DNA of 64,000 bases, taken from positions 2,170,001 through 2,234,000 of the forward strand of contig AP012044.1 of assembly GCA_000283575.1 (NCBI GenBank), written 5' to 3'. The position numbers and the translations under genes were made by a program. Each line of letters starts with the position of its first letter. Positions within the stretch are counted from its first letter, which is position 1. The DNA comes from Oscillibacter valericigenes Sjm18-20 (GTDB lineage: Bacteria; Bacillota; Clostridia; Oscillospirales; Oscillospiraceae). Positions 43,119 to 52,219 of this stretch are shown in pieces. The notes below the pieces were generated by a model that saw only the letters and a program-made list of their open reading frames with translations, had not been told where the DNA came from and ran no database searches.

Positions 43119-44014
43119 GTGGTCTCCTCAACATTTCTATCTTTCTTCTGCCCCGTCCGTCCTGCCCGGTACGTACCGGAAAGCACTGCTTTTCCAACCT
43201 GAAACAGCCCCGCATAGATCGTGTGTTCCAGAATCGGCGTCCAGCACCCGAAATCCCATAGCTCGTAGGCCGTTGCAAGTAAGCGGATGGAGTGGTCGAC
43301 GGTCTGGGTGAAGGACGCGCGGCTCTCCTCCGTCCATGCGCCGTCCGTCAGACCGTATCGGTAGATAAGCGGATTGTAATTCCCGGCGGCGGCGTCCTCT
43401 TTGAGATCGTCCGCCGCGTCCATCAGATAGACCCAACGGCCCAGATGGTACAGCATCTGGTGGAGGATGCGGCGCAGAGAGCTGTCCGCCGCCTCATCCG
43501 CGGCGGCGGACAGAAGCTGCGCAAAGGCATCCGCCGGCTTGTCCAGAGAAGGGGATTTTGTCTGTTCCAGCTCCGATAGACGCCTGAGCTGTTCCCGTGT
43601 AACGCGGTCAAATTCCGGTCTGGCGGCGGCAGCTTTTCGATAGCTGCCCCAAAGGGCACGCGATGCCGCGCGGTACCTGAGCCCTTTTAAAAAACCGTGG
43701 TCCTCCACGCCGTCCCGCGCCTGCCAATAGGCCAAAATCACGCTCTCGTCCGCCGCCAGATCCAGCGCCGGATTCCCGCCGCAGAAAGCTCTTTTTTTCA
43801 GTGGACTTGCCACGCACCGGGCACAGCGCGTTTCCGGCTCTTCTCCGCCTGAGAGCAGGATGGCCAGAAACGTGAAGTCGTAGTTCAGGATGAACCGGGC
43901 GGGCAGCCCACAGCGGCAGCGCAGGGTGTGGCACAGACCGCAGTAAGCCCGGCGGAAGCGCTCCTGTTCCTCCGGGGGGAGTTGATCCAGAGGCGGCCTC
44001 ACGTAACCAAACAT
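43115..44014 (-). CDS. DUF5685 protein
   Basis: The 299 residues are mostly helical. The N-terminus is Cys-rich (MFGYVRPPLDQLPPEEQERF, YCGLCHTLRCRCG, then CARCVASPLKKRAFC), probably a metal site. The middle and end carry acidic helix pairs such as YLMDAADDLKEDAAAGNYNP, which recall the DDxxD-like helices of isoprenoid-type folds. The function of DUF5685 is unknown. The gene is 11 bases after the RseC gene and overlaps the DnaJ-domain gene. Confidence 0.85.
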   Translation of the reverse strand: MFGYVRPPLDQLPPEEQERFRRAYCGLCHTLRCRCGLPARFILNYDFTFLAILLSGGEEPETRCARCVASPLKKRAFCGGNPALDLAADESVILAYWQARDGVEDHGFLKGLRYRAASRALWGSYRKAAAARPEFDRVTREQLRRLSELEQTKSPSLDKPADAFAQLLSAAADEAADSSLRRILHQMLYHLGRWVYLMDAADDLKEDAAAGNYNPLIYRYGLTDGAWTEESRASFTQTVDHSIRLLATAYELWDFGCWTPILEHTIYAGLFQVGKAVLSGTYRAGRTGQKKDRNVEETT

Positions 44015-44025
44015 GGCGTTCTGCC

Positions 44026-44433
44026 TTAAAAGAACCTGACGATGGTGAAGTCCAGTCCACCCCGCCGCCGCAGACGGCGGTCATAGATCACTGCCGGTAC
44101 CAGGCCCAGCGCAAAGGCGATTACCGCCGTGACGTACTGGCCCGCCGCCGGGAAAAAGGGGGCGGTAAGAAAGTACCCCAGGAAAAACAGCACCACCGGC
44201 ACCATATAGACAAGAAGGATAATGCCCATCATGTTCTTGGTGCTGCTCTCCACTACCACCTTCTGGCCCGGCCGGGCCCCGATGGGGTTGCTGGCCCGGG
44301 CATAGACCGACGCCCCGGACACGCCGCAGCCGGCGCATTCCTCACAGTCGTGTCCGCAGGCGGACTTCCGTGCCACGGCGATCTCCGCGTGGTCCGCGTC
44401 CAACAGTTTTTCAATCGTTGCAATTTGTGTCAT
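44026..44433 (-). CDS. RseC/MucC-family membrane protein
   Basis: The 135 residues have an N-terminal Cys cluster (CGHDCEECAGCG), a beta-rich part (GQKVVVESSTKNMMG) and two membrane helices (IILLVYMVPVVLFFLGYFL; YVTAVIAFALGLVPAVIY). It matches the RseC family, associated in Proteobacteria with SoxR reduction and sigma-E control and in anaerobes with Rnf-type redox membranes. The role here is unknown. ATG 44433 follows TAGGAG. Confidence 0.85.
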   Translation of the reverse strand: MTQIATIEKLLDADHAEIAVARKSACGHDCEECAGCGVSGASVYARASNPIGARPGQKVVVESSTKNMMGIILLVYMVPVVLFFLGYFLTAPFFPAAGQYVTAVIAFALGLVPAVIYDRRLRRRGGLDFTIVRFF

Positions 44434-44466
44434 GATAACGCTCCTAAGCACCTGTGCTTCTTCATT

Positions 44467-45813
44467 TTAATTGGTATTTTCTATATTGTTATTCGTTGCA
44501 TCCGAGGGAGTTTCCTCTGTCTGGCCGGTGTCCGGGTTTTCCTCCGTCTGTCCGGTGTCCTCGGAAATGGTGACCCGCACCTGATACTCACCCTGGACGC
44601 CCACGTCCGCCCCGTTGTCAATCACCACCTGTGCGGGGACCGTATAGCTCCCGCTGGCTTCAGTGACATCCGTCAGGTCCGCCTCTACCGTGATGTTCTC
44701 CGGTTTCACCGACGCCACATCCGCCGCAGTCCCTCGCAGAGAAATCGGAAGTTCCGTAGTCAGTATTGTTACAGTTTTCCCGTCCGGTACATTTTCACAC
44801 GTGAAATTCACAGCGTTGACGGTAGACGAAGCCATGTCCTTAAATTTGATGTTCATAGTGGCCCGGGTGGTGCCGCTGAGGTTCTCACAGCCCACCGGTA
44901 CCGTGATGGTATACCGATACGTGGTGGGGCCGGAGAAATCCGCCAGATCAAAGTCATCCAGCGTAATGGACTCCACATCCTTCAAAAGCTCCGCATCTCC
45001 CGAAACCGTGATGCTGGCGGGCGAGATGGTGTACTCCAGATTATTGATCCTTGCGCCGTCCGCCTCGATGAAGTTCACCTTCAGAGGCAGCTCCTTCTCC
45101 ACGTTCACCGGCAGCGTCACCTGAATCTGGCTGGCGGTGGCGTGAAGATCCGCGGTGTCCTCAATCAACTGGCCGGCCTCGTCGTAGAGCTGGTAGTTCA
45201 GCGCCTGGGAGACGGTCTCCGTGGCATTTTCCACCGAGAGCGTCACTTTGACGTAGGACACCTTGTCAACCTCTTCCTGCGGCCCGCGGATTTCAAGGGT
45301 TTCCGGCTGGAACTGAAGCTCGCCGGCGATATAGCCCTCGGCCACGGTACCCTCCAGCGCGCAGCGAATATCCACATTTCGGCTGTACAGCTCGCCGATC
45401 TCCACCTGCGCCGTGTAGGAGCTGGCGTTGAGAATGGTGATGGAATTTCTGGTAATGCCGTCGGGATAGTAGATTGTATAGCTGATGCTGTGGGTTCCGG
45501 TAGCGGTAATATCGGACAGGTCCGCCTGAATACGGATTTTGCTAGGGTCCAGCCGGGCCAGAACGCGCCGGCGGGCCTTGATCTCCAGCGTGACGGTCTG
45601 GTCGCTGTCCGGCAGGAGCATCAGCCCCCGGTCCGCCAGTGTGGTGTCCTCCCCGACGTATTCGATGGGGATGTTGCTGATGGTCTTTGTCTTCTCGCTG
45701 CCCTCGGAGTTTTCCGCGCTGTCCACATACATCCAGATGGCGCAGGCAATTAAAATGGAGAGGATAATGTGTAAAATTTTTCGCTTGCTCCACTTGCGCT
45801 TATTGTTTTCCAT
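44467..45813 (-). CDS. cdaR: YbbR-domain protein, CdaA regulator (CdaR)
   Basis: The 448 residues start with one membrane helix (KILHIILSILIACAIWMYV). Repeated YbbR domains of about 80 residues follow outside the cell, each with a pattern like 'TvTLEIKARRRVLARLDPSK..ADLSDI', ending in a Pro/Thr/Glu-rich tail with a short repeat (DTGQTEE). CdaR binds CdaA and adjusts c-di-AMP synthesis. It overlaps cdaA by 14 bases. Confidence 0.92.
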   Translation of the reverse strand: MENNKRKWSKRKILHIILSILIACAIWMYVDSAENSEGSEKTKTISNIPIEYVGEDTTLADRGLMLLPDSDQTVTLEIKARRRVLARLDPSKIRIQADLSDITATGTHSISYTIYYPDGITRNSITILNASSYTAQVEIGELYSRNVDIRCALEGTVAEGYIAGELQFQPETLEIRGPQEEVDKVSYVKVTLSVENATETVSQALNYQLYDEAGQLIEDTADLHATASQIQVTLPVNVEKELPLKVNFIEADGARINNLEYTISPASITVSGDAELLKDVESITLDDFDLADFSGPTTYRYTITVPVGCENLSGTTRATMNIKFKDMASSTVNAVNFTCENVPDGKTVTILTTELPISLRGTAADVASVKPENITVEADLTDVTEASGSYTVPAQVVIDNGADVGVQGEYQVRVTISEDTGQTEENPDTGQTEETPSDATNNNIENTN

Positions 45814-46684
45814 TGCCGCCGCCCCCTTCCCTGCGGATGCGCAGCAGACCGAGAAGGCCCGGTTTCCGATCCGACGGCTCCTTCTCCTGAGGCAGCAGCT
45901 CATTGCGCAGGAGGTTTTCCAGCGTCTCCGGCATCAGATGCCGCTTCAGCATCCCGCCAATGGCCACGGAGATGGACCCAGTCTCCTCGGAGACAATCAC
46001 CACCACGGCATCGGAGTTCTCACTCATACCGATACCGGCCCGATGGCGCATTCCGAGATCTCTTGAGAGATTTACGTTTTTACTAAGGGGAAGCATACAC
46101 CCGGCGCCCAGAACCCGGCCCTTGCGGACGATGACCGCTCCGTCGTGCATGGGAGCTTTTACGAAAAAGATGTTTTTCAAAAGTTCGTTGGACACGTCCG
46201 CGTTCAGAATCGTGCCGCTGCGGACCATATCGTCCAGCATGATCTCCCGCTCAAACACGATCAGTGCGCCAGTGCGGGACTTGGACATCTCTGTGCAGGC
46301 CAGAACGGTCTGTCCGATCATACGTTCCAGCGTACTCTCCGTCTCCCCCTTCGTGAAGAAAAGAGCCAGACGGCGGCTGCCCACCTGCTCCAGCACCCGG
46401 CGAATTTCCGGCTGGAAGAGGATGATGAGGGCCAAAACGCCCCATTCCACCATGCGGCTCATGATATAGCTGATGCCGTTGAGATGGAAGATGGAGGACA
46501 GCCACAGCACCGCCAGAAAGATCAGCACGCCTTTGAGAAGGTTTGCCACCCGTGAGGTTTTGACAAAGTCCAACAGCTTATATAAGACGATGGCCATGAG
46601 CAGGATATCCAGAATATCTGTGATCTCAATCGTCATCAGGTACCGGACGATCACGCCCAGCAGGACCGAGAGTCTTGCGCTCAT
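45800..46684 (-). CDS. cdaA: Diadenylate cyclase CdaA
   Basis: Makes cyclic di-AMP from two ATP. The 294 residues contain three N-terminal membrane helices (TDILDILLMAIVLYKLLDFV, LLKGVLIFLAVLWLSSIF, GVLALIILFQPEIRRVLEQV). The DisA_N catalytic domain has DGAVIVRKGRVLGAGCMLPL and MRHRAGIGMSE, where DGA and RHR are the catalytic motifs. ATG 46684 follows AAGGAGG. The cdaA-ybbR pair is conserved in Firmicutes; glmM, often next, is not here. Confidence 0.95.
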   Translation of the reverse strand: MSARLSVLLGVIVRYLMTIEITDILDILLMAIVLYKLLDFVKTSRVANLLKGVLIFLAVLWLSSIFHLNGISYIMSRMVEWGVLALIILFQPEIRRVLEQVGSRRLALFFTKGETESTLERMIGQTVLACTEMSKSRTGALIVFEREIMLDDMVRSGTILNADVSNELLKNIFFVKAPMHDGAVIVRKGRVLGAGCMLPLSKNVNLSRDLGMRHRAGIGMSENSDAVVVIVSEETGSISVAIGGMLKRHLMPETLENLLRNELLPQEKEPSDRKPGLLGLLRIRREGGGGNGKQ

Positions 46685-46874
46685 AGTTGCATCAGCCTCC
46701 TTCCCGGGTCGGGGCGGCATCCCGGCGGCGGTGAGGCCGCAAAGCACAGGGGAACGCCCAAATTACAAGAATGCTTATATTATATAAAAAATAGAGGGAG
46801 ATTGCAAGGTAAACAACGCCAAAATTCATAGTATGTTCACTGCTTTTCAATTTTTTTCTCCCAAACGCGGTTTT

Positions 46875-46908
46875 GCCGCCCGCGCCCTGAAAATCGGGCG
46901 CGGGCGGC
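46875..46908. terminator. Strong hairpin after the cysteine desulfurase gene
   Basis: GCCGCCCGCGCCC (46875-46887) pairs perfectly with GGGCGCGGGCGGC (46896-46908) around TGAAAATC. It lies 11 bases past the gene end. There is no clear T-run in either direction, so termination may be partial. Confidence 0.6.
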
Positions 46909-46918
46909 ATTTCAAGAA

Positions 46919-48055
46919 TCAGTTGGAAAGCTGCTTCAGAATTTCCGGCAGGGTCTCCAGCAAATGATTCACCTCTTCTTCGTTGTTGAATACGGAGAAA
47001 CTGAGACGGACAGTGCCGCTGTCTATGGTTCCGGCAGTGCGGTGGGCCAGAGGCGCGCAGTGCATTCCCGCACGGACCGCGAAGCCTGCGTCCGCCAGAG
47101 CGTTGCCTACCAGCTCCGAGTCCAGTCCCTGAGGGACGAAGCTAAGAACACCGGTCTGGTCAAACAGGTCGCGCCTTGCGCAGACACTGACACCGGGAAG
47201 CTCCCGCAGCCCCTCCGACGCCATCTGGGCCAGTTTCCGCTCATGGAGACAAATGGCGTCCTCTCCCATCCCGCGAACAAAGCGAACGCCCGCCAGAAGC
47301 CCTGCGATTCCCGGCACGTTGTGTGTACCGGCCTCCAGCCGGTCCGGCAGAAATTCCGGCATTTCCTGCTGAATGGATACGCTGCCGGTGCCGCCCTCCA
47401 TCAGCGGACTTGTCTCCGCTTTTTCGCAGCAGAGCAGAACGCCGGTACCCTGCGGCCCGTACAGCCCCTTATGGCCGGGCATGGCGATGAACGTTGCCCC
47501 CAGCGCCGTCATGTCCAACGGAAGGACCCCGGCGGACTGGGATGCATCAATAATGAAGGGCACGCCCTTTTCCCGGCAGATGGCTGCAACGGCCTCCACC
47601 GGCTGCACGGCTCCAAAGACGTTGGACACGTGGTTGCAGATCACCGCGTCCACATCCGGGGTGATGGCCTTTTCAAAGGCCTCCGTCACCAGATCCGGTC
47701 GGAACAGCGGGGCGCCTGCCACGCGGATGTCCGCCGCCAGCGCCGCCAGAGGCCGGGTGACGGCGTTGTGCTCGTACCCGGAGATTACGACCTTACCGCC
47801 GTAGGGGATGAGACTTTTGATGGCGATATTTAATCCGTGGGTGGCATTCATGGTAAACACGACCTGCTCCGGCTCAGGTACATGGAAGAGTTCAGCCAGC
47901 TCCGTGCGGCAGGAAAGCAGGGTCTCCGCCGCCTGCATGGCCTCCGGATATCCGCCCCGTCCGGGAGAGCTCATCTCCCGCAAGGCTGTTTCCATTGCGT
48001 TGCACACCGTCTCCGGCTTTTGGAAGCTGGTGGCCGCGCTGTCGAAATAGATCAT
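46919..48055 (-). CDS. Cysteine desulfurase-family PLP enzyme
   Basis: A class V aminotransferase that takes sulfur from cysteine. The 378 residues show IYFDSAATSFQKPETV, TMNATHGLNIAIKSL, VICNHVSNVFGAVQPVE, IIDASQSAGVLPLDM, the PLP Lys in MPGHKGLYGPQGTGVL and the likely persulfide Cys in RAGMHCAPLAHRT. ATG 48055 follows AAGGAGG. The adjacent DUF3343 gene encodes a proposed thiol/selenium carrier, so the pair may make a dedicated sulfur or selenium donor. Confidence 0.92.
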   Translation of the reverse strand: MIYFDSAATSFQKPETVCNAMETALREMSSPGRGGYPEAMQAAETLLSCRTELAELFHVPEPEQVVFTMNATHGLNIAIKSLIPYGGKVVISGYEHNAVTRPLAALAADIRVAGAPLFRPDLVTEAFEKAITPDVDAVICNHVSNVFGAVQPVEAVAAICREKGVPFIIDASQSAGVLPLDMTALGATFIAMPGHKGLYGPQGTGVLLCCEKAETSPLMEGGTGSVSIQQEMPEFLPDRLEAGTHNVPGIAGLLAGVRFVRGMGEDAICLHERKLAQMASEGLRELPGVSVCARRDLFDQTGVLSFVPQGLDSELVGNALADAGFAVRAGMHCAPLAHRTAGTIDSGTVRLSFSVFNNEEEVNHLLETLPEILKQLSN

Positions 48056-48118
48056 GGTCAACCTCCTTAAAAGATTCCAATGCCGAGACCGTAGCTCCGC
48101 GTCCCGACGTTTTTCAAA

Positions 48119-48141
48119 GCCCGGCGGCTTTGCCGCCGGGC
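48119..48141 (-). terminator. Hairpin between the DUF3343 and cysteine desulfurase genes
   Basis: GCCCGGCGGC (48119-48128) pairs with GCCGCCGGGC (48132-48141) around TTT. In the minus direction TTTGAAAAA follows, a weak T-tract, so readthrough into the desulfurase gene is likely. Confidence 0.55.
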
Positions 48142-48146
48142 GTGGT

Positions 48147-48404
48147 TTACAGGGAAAGTTCCACGTAATTTCCCTTTTGAAGCAAATATATTTTTACAGG
48201 CCAAAGTCCCGCGTTGCGAAGAATGGCCAGCGCGGGGTGCGGTACCCCGTCGGTCAGCTCCACAGCATACGCGCAGCCCAGGTTACTCAGTTCCCGGGGC
48301 GCGCGGAAGATGCGCGTCCGGATACCCGCTGCCGTCAGCGCTTTTTCCATTCGTTGGGCATAGGTCACAGAGCGGGCGATGATCCAGTATCGTTCCACGG
48401 ACAC
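48147..48404 (-). CDS. DUF3343 protein, putative Se/S carrier-like
   Basis: The 85 residues match DUF3343 (WIIARSVTYAQRMEKALTAA, FRAPRELSNLGCAYAVEL, then a VKIYLL end). The single Cys in GCAYAVEL is where members are thought to hold sulfur or selenium. The start is a GTG at 48404 or the next GTG two codons in; GAGGAGG precedes both. It is followed by a cysteine desulfurase gene, the usual partner. Confidence 0.88.
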   Translation of the reverse strand: MSVERYWIIARSVTYAQRMEKALTAAGIRTRIFRAPRELSNLGCAYAVELTDGVPHPALAILRNAGLWPVKIYLLQKGNYVELSL

Positions 48405-48518
48405 TCCTCCTCTCCCAACATCTTATGCGGAGCTTTAAAAGGCGTGAAAACAGGAGAGCCTTAAGAAAACTATGGCCCGCAACGGGTCCGGACTCCGTCA
48501 GGCTATTGGGGAAGATAA

Positions 48519-48552
48519 GCGGGAGGCCCATCCCTTTGGACGGACCTCCCGC
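48519..48552 (-). terminator. Terminator after ispF
   Basis: GCGGGAGGCCCATCC (48519-48533) pairs with GGACGGACCTCCCGC (48538-48552) with two mismatches around CTTT. In the minus direction TTATCTT follows. It closes the carD-ispD-ispF unit. Confidence 0.7.
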
Positions 48553-48560
48553 AAAAAAGC

Positions 48561-49043
48561 CTATTTCTTTTCCAGCAGAGCCACGGCCTGTGCCGCCATG
48601 CCGGAACCGTCCCCGGTAAAGCCAAGGCCCTCTTCCGTGGTGGCTTTCACATTCACCTGATCCCGGTCCACACCCAGCGCGGAGGCCAGATTTTCCTCCA
48701 TCCGCTCCCGGTACGGTGCGATCTTCGGCCTTTGGGCGATCAGTGCGGCGTCCACATTGACCACCGTGTAGCCCCGCTCCTCCAAAAGAGCCGCCACCTG
48801 CCGCAAAAGCCCAATACTGTCCGCTCCGGCATACTGCGGGTCGGTGTCTGGAAACAACTTGCCGATATCCCCCAGCTTTGCCGCGCCGGAGAGGGCGTCC
48901 ATCACCGCGTGGGTCAGCACGTCGGCGTCGGAGTGGCCCAGCAGTCCCTTTTCCCATGGAATCTCCACACCACCTAAGATCAGCTTTCGCCCCCCCGCCA
49001 GACGGTGGACATCGTAGCCCTGACCGATTCGCAGCTTCGTCAT
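48561..49043 (-). CDS. ispF: 2-C-methyl-D-erythritol 2,4-cyclodiphosphate synthase
   Basis: Fifth step of the MEP isoprenoid pathway. The 160 residues carry the zinc-site motifs [20 protein letters not shown] and [33 protein letters not shown], and the C-terminal [19 protein letters not shown]. It overlaps ispD by 4 bases. IspH, the last MEP enzyme, is encoded 3 kb away. Confidence 0.97.
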   Translation of the reverse strand: MTKLRIGQGYDVHRLAGGRKLILGGVEIPWEKGLLGHSDADVLTHAVMDALSGAAKLGDIGKLFPDTDPQYAGADSIGLLRQVAALLEERGYTVVNVDAALIAQRPKIAPYRERMEENLASALGVDRDQVNVKATTEEGLGFTGDGSGMAAQAVALLEKK

Positions 49044-49771
49044 ATCCGGCCCTCTCTTGCATCCAGAATTGCCTGCGCCACGATGAAGTCCAGCGGCATG
49101 GTGATCTTCAGGTTCTCCTCATCCCCCTCGATCAGGTATACGGCCTTTCCCAGCCGCTCCACAGCGGAACAGTCGTCCGTCAGCGCCGCGCCGGATTCCA
49201 GCGCAGACTGAAGCGCCGCCTTCAGAAGGTTCGCCTCGAACACTTGGGGCGTCTGCACCGCCATCAGCGTACTGCGGTCCAGAGTTTCCACAACCTGCCC
49301 GTCCCGGATGGTCTTCACGGTGTCCTTCACGGGGATCGCCGGGGCGGCAGCATCGCATCGGGCCGCTTTTTCAACCACGCCGTCGATCAGCTCCGGCGTC
49401 ACCAACGGGCGCGCGCCGTCCTGGACTGCAAGAAGTTCCGTTTTCCCGTCGGCCTCCAGCGCCGCCAGAAGAACAGAGTGCTCCCGGGTCTCGCCGCCCC
49501 GGATTACTTTTGCGCATTTGAAAATTTCATATGTACGGCACAGCTCGGAAAATGGAAGGATATCCGCTTCCCGCGCCGCGATGATAATGGCGTCTACCCT
49601 CTGCGCCCGCTGCAAAGCCTGCAGGGTCCGTGCCAGAACGGGGATGCCGTCCAGCGGCTCCAGCAGCTTATTGACGCCCTCTCCCATTCGGGTGGAACTT
49701 CCTGCGGCGGCCACAATCGCCGTACAGAAAGGACGCTGCGCGTCCCTGAAACGATGAAAGAAACGGCCCAT
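49040..49771 (-). CDS. ispD: 2-C-methyl-D-erythritol 4-phosphate cytidylyltransferase
   Basis: Third step of the MEP pathway: transfers CMP to methylerythritol phosphate. The 243 residues show [20 protein letters not shown] (nucleotide loop), [54 protein letters not shown] and [19 protein letters not shown]. Overlaps ispF and follows carD by 42 bases. Confidence 0.96.
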   Translation of the reverse strand: MGRFFHRFRDAQRPFCTAIVAAAGSSTRMGEGVNKLLEPLDGIPVLARTLQALQRAQRVDAIIIAAREADILPFSELCRTYEIFKCAKVIRGGETREHSVLLAALEADGKTELLAVQDGARPLVTPELIDGVVEKAARCDAAAPAIPVKDTVKTIRDGQVVETLDRSTLMAVQTPQVFEANLLKAALQSALESGAALTDDCSAVERLGKAVYLIEGDEENLKITMPLDFIVAQAILDAREGRI

Positions 49772-49813
49772 GCCGGTCCCCTTTCCCTATACCGGTATAT
49801 ACCCGGTCTGCGT

Positions 49814-50293
49814 TTATACTTCCATGGCTCCGTCCAACCGCTGTTCCACCTGTTCGTAGTTTCCGATGCCGGTGAGCACGATTTCGGAGATCAGGATCTG
49901 CTTGGCATTGTGGAGCATCTTCCGCTCTCCGGTGGAAAGTCCCCGCTCCCTGTCCCGCTGGGTCAGGCTCTTGACTACCCGGGCCAGTTCATAGAGGTCC
50001 CCGCTTTTCAGCCGCTGGAGATTATCTCGGTAGCGTTTGTTCCAGTTGGTGCTCTCGTCGATCTCCATGGTGGGGAGCGCTTTGAACATGTCCTCCACCG
50101 TCTCCCGATCAGACACGGGGCGCAGGCCGATGACATCGCTGTTGGCTGTGGGGATTTTCAGCAGGAGGCCTCCCACCAGTATCTTGAAGACATAGTAATC
50201 CTGAGACGTATCGCCGATCTTCTCATTTACAATGCTGTCGATTACTCCGGCGCCGTGCATGGGATGGACTACCATATCACCGACACTGAACAT
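49814..50293 (-). CDS. CarD-family transcription regulator
   Basis: The 159 residues have the CarD/TRCF RNA-polymerase-binding domain at the N-terminus (FSVGDMVVHPMHGAGVIDSI, YYVFKILVGGLLLKIPTANS) and a helical C-terminal DNA-binding domain (RYRDNLQRLKSGDLYELARV, GERKMLHNAKQILISEIVLT). Such proteins stabilise open promoter complexes, in particular at rRNA genes. The ATG at 50293 follows AAAGGAG. Its link to ispD-ispF is common in Clostridia. Confidence 0.93.
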   Translation of the reverse strand: MFSVGDMVVHPMHGAGVIDSIVNEKIGDTSQDYYVFKILVGGLLLKIPTANSDVIGLRPVSDRETVEDMFKALPTMEIDESTNWNKRYRDNLQRLKSGDLYELARVVKSLTQRDRERGLSTGERKMLHNAKQILISEIVLTGIGNYEQVEQRLDGAMEV

Positions 50294-50415
50294 TTCAGAC
50301 TCCTTTCCATCCCGCCTATCTCCCCGCAACGATTAAAGCATAAAAATATAAATAGATTATAGCACATTTTCATTAATTTTACAAGTAATTCGCAAAAAAT
50401 GTTACGCAGAAAGAA

Positions 50416-50451
50416 AAAGCCGTCTTTCACGCAAACGTGAAAGACGGCTTT
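50416..50451 (-). terminator. Terminator of the butyrate CoA-transferase gene
   Basis: AAAGCCGTCTTTCACG (50416-50431) pairs perfectly with CGTGAAAGACGGCTTT (50436-50451). In the minus direction it ends in GGCTTTTTCTTTCT. Confidence 0.92.
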
Positions 50452-50465
50452 GGGAAAAACCAAGC

Positions 50466-51812
50466 TTATTTTTTATTGGACTCGCGCCAGATGTGCATTT
50501 TCTCCGCCTCGGCAATGAGCTCCTCGCGGAACTGGGGATGCGCGATATTGATGATGGACTCCGCCCGCTGCCAGGTGGACATGCCCTTGACGTTGACCTT
50601 GCCGTACTCTGTCACCAGATAGTGAAGATTGGCCCGGGTAGCAGTGACAATGGAACCCTCCAGCAGAGTGGGACGAATGCGGGACTTCAACTCACCGGTC
50701 TTCTTGTCCTTGAATACGGAGGAGCAGCAGATAAAGCTTTTTCCGCCCTTGGAAAGATAGGCGCCCATGACAAAGTCCATCTGCCCACCCGCGCCGGAGA
50801 TGTGGTTGATGCCGGAGGATTCGGAGGATACCTGCCCGTACAGGTCAACATCCACCGCACCGTTGATGGAGATAAAGTTGGGAATCTGAGAAACGCGGGT
50901 TATATCGTTGACATAATCCACGGGTGCAACCATGCACTCCGGGTTGTTGTCGAGGAATTCATAGAGCTGCCGGGTACCGGCGGCAAACGCATAGGTCTGG
51001 CGGCCCTTGTCGAAGGGCTTGTTGGCGCCGGTGATCTTTCCAGCCCTGGACATGTCCACAAAGGCATCCACATACATCTCGCTATGTACGCCCAGATCCT
51101 TTAGATCGGACTCGGCGATCAGCTTGCCAACGGCACTGGGCATGGAACCGATGCCAAGCTGCAGGCAGGCGCCGTTGGAAATTTCCTCCATGACCAGACG
51201 AGCCACTGCGAGGTCCGTATCACTGGGCTCTCCGGAGCCACCAAGCTCGTCCATCGGCTTATTGTCACCTTCGACAATCATGTCCACATCGTCGATGTGG
51301 ATGCGGTTTTCAAATCCGCCGTGGCAGTAGGGCATCGCGGTGTTCACTTCCAGAATAATGCACTTGCTGCGCTCGCAGGCGGCCTTCAGATGCGTGCCGT
51401 TGGGGCCGAAGTTGAACCAGCCGTGGGAATCCATGGGAGTGACCTGAATCATCAGGACGTCCACGGGAGGAAGGTTCTCGCGATAGAACCGGGGAAGCTC
51501 GGAGTACCGCATGGGGCTGTAGTACGCCATTCCCTCTTTAATCATCTTCCGTTCCACACCGCCCATATGCCAGGAATTCCATGTAAAATGCTTCGGCGCA
51601 TCCGGCACGTCCGCAATGGCAGGACGGTGAGTGAGAATACCGCCGCGGATATTCACGTCGGTCAGTTCGCCCGCGCGCTTTGCAAGCGCTTTGTCCAGTA
51701 CGTCCGGAGTACCAACGCACCAGCCGTAATCAACCCAGTCGCCGGACTTGACGACCTTGACGGCCTCATCCGCCGTGGTCAGCTTCTGTTTGTATAGTTC
51801 CTGATAGCTCAT
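50466..51812 (-). CDS. but: Butyryl-CoA:acetate CoA-transferase
   Basis: The last step of butyrate formation: moves CoA from butyryl-CoA to acetate. The 448 residues follow gut But enzymes closely ([23 protein letters not shown] start, [128 protein letters not shown]). The relative 4-hydroxybutyrate CoA-transferase is the main alternative; the closeness in these stretches favours But, but assay would be needed. ATG 51812 follows GGGGAGG. It is a single-gene unit with a palindrome and a direct repeat upstream. Confidence 0.88.
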   Translation of the reverse strand: MSYQELYKQKLTTADEAVKVVKSGDWVDYGWCVGTPDVLDKALAKRAGELTDVNIRGGILTHRPAIADVPDAPKHFTWNSWHMGGVERKMIKEGMAYYSPMRYSELPRFYRENLPPVDVLMIQVTPMDSHGWFNFGPNGTHLKAACERSKCIILEVNTAMPYCHGGFENRIHIDDVDMIVEGDNKPMDELGGSGEPSDTDLAVARLVMEEISNGACLQLGIGSMPSAVGKLIAESDLKDLGVHSEMYVDAFVDMSRAGKITGANKPFDKGRQTYAFAAGTRQLYEFLDNNPECMVAPVDYVNDITRVSQIPNFISINGAVDVDLYGQVSSESSGINHISGAGGQMDFVMGAYLSKGGKSFICCSSVFKDKKTGELKSRIRPTLLEGSIVTATRANLHYLVTEYGKVNVKGMSTWQRAESIINIAHPQFREELIAEAEKMHIWRESNKK

Positions 51813-51870
51813 GAAAAATTCCTCCCCGTTTTTTCGTAGATACCAGTATGTGGTCTCAAAGATTGTCAAT

Positions 51871-51904
51871 ATAATAACATATTCATTATAATAACATATT
51901 CATT
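51871..51904 (-). repeat. Tandem 17-base direct repeat upstream of but
   Basis: ATAATAACATATTCATT occurs twice head to tail (51871-51887 and 51888-51904), about 60 bases before the but ATG. On the minus strand each unit holds a TATAAT-like box, and TTGACA (51870-51865) lies immediately after, with TGGTAT 18 bases on, as a possible promoter. Confidence 0.6.
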
Positions 51905-51950
51905 GCTGAAATGCAATCGGATTTGTGAAATTTGCGGTCATTTTTCACCA

Positions 51951-51969
51951 TACGTTGTCTGACAACGTA
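51951..51969 (-). promoter_or_regulatory. 19-base palindrome upstream of but, possible operator
   Basis: TACGTTGT, CTG, ACAACGTA is a perfect palindrome about 140 bases upstream of the but ATG. The TTGTCTGACAA core resembles sites of FadR-type GntR regulators. The gap from 51813 to 52157 holds no gene I can support. Confidence 0.4.
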
Positions 51970-52157
51970 AAACCTCACCAAGGAAGAGGAAAAAAACGCT
52001 ATCCCCTTGATCTCACTGGGAAAGAGGGCCAAAGCACATCGAAAAGGCCCCACTTTTTTCCCGTTCCTGCTGCATATTAAAAAAATTTTCGGCAATATGC
52101 TGAATGTATTTTTGCGGCCTTTCACCACAAAATCAGACAAAAACAGGAGTGGAAAAA

Positions 52158-52189
52158 AGCGCTGAAAATGCTTCCGCATTTTCAGCGCT
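52158..52189 (-). terminator. Terminator of the ispH-rpsA operon
   Basis: AGCGCTGAAAATGC (52158-52171) pairs perfectly with GCATTTTCAGCGCT (52176-52189) around TTCC. In the minus direction the T-run GCGCTTTTTTCC follows. It lies 30 bases past the fusion gene stop. Confidence 0.93.
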
Positions 52190-52219
52190 CAGTCGCGTAT
52201 TCAAACAGCGGAAATCCGC

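Noticed and set aside
44350..45753. A 467-codon open frame on the plus strand
   Set aside because: Antisense to the YbbR-domain gene; no start signal and no domain.
48878..50362. A 494-codon open frame on the plus strand
   Set aside because: Antisense to ispF, ispD and carD, which have clear motifs; no recognisable domain of its own.
51886..52179. A 97-codon minus-strand frame between but and the ispH-rpsA gene
   Set aside because: It overlaps the terminator hairpin of the rpsA operon, has no binding site, and its Phe/Lys-rich composition is that of AT-rich non-coding DNA.
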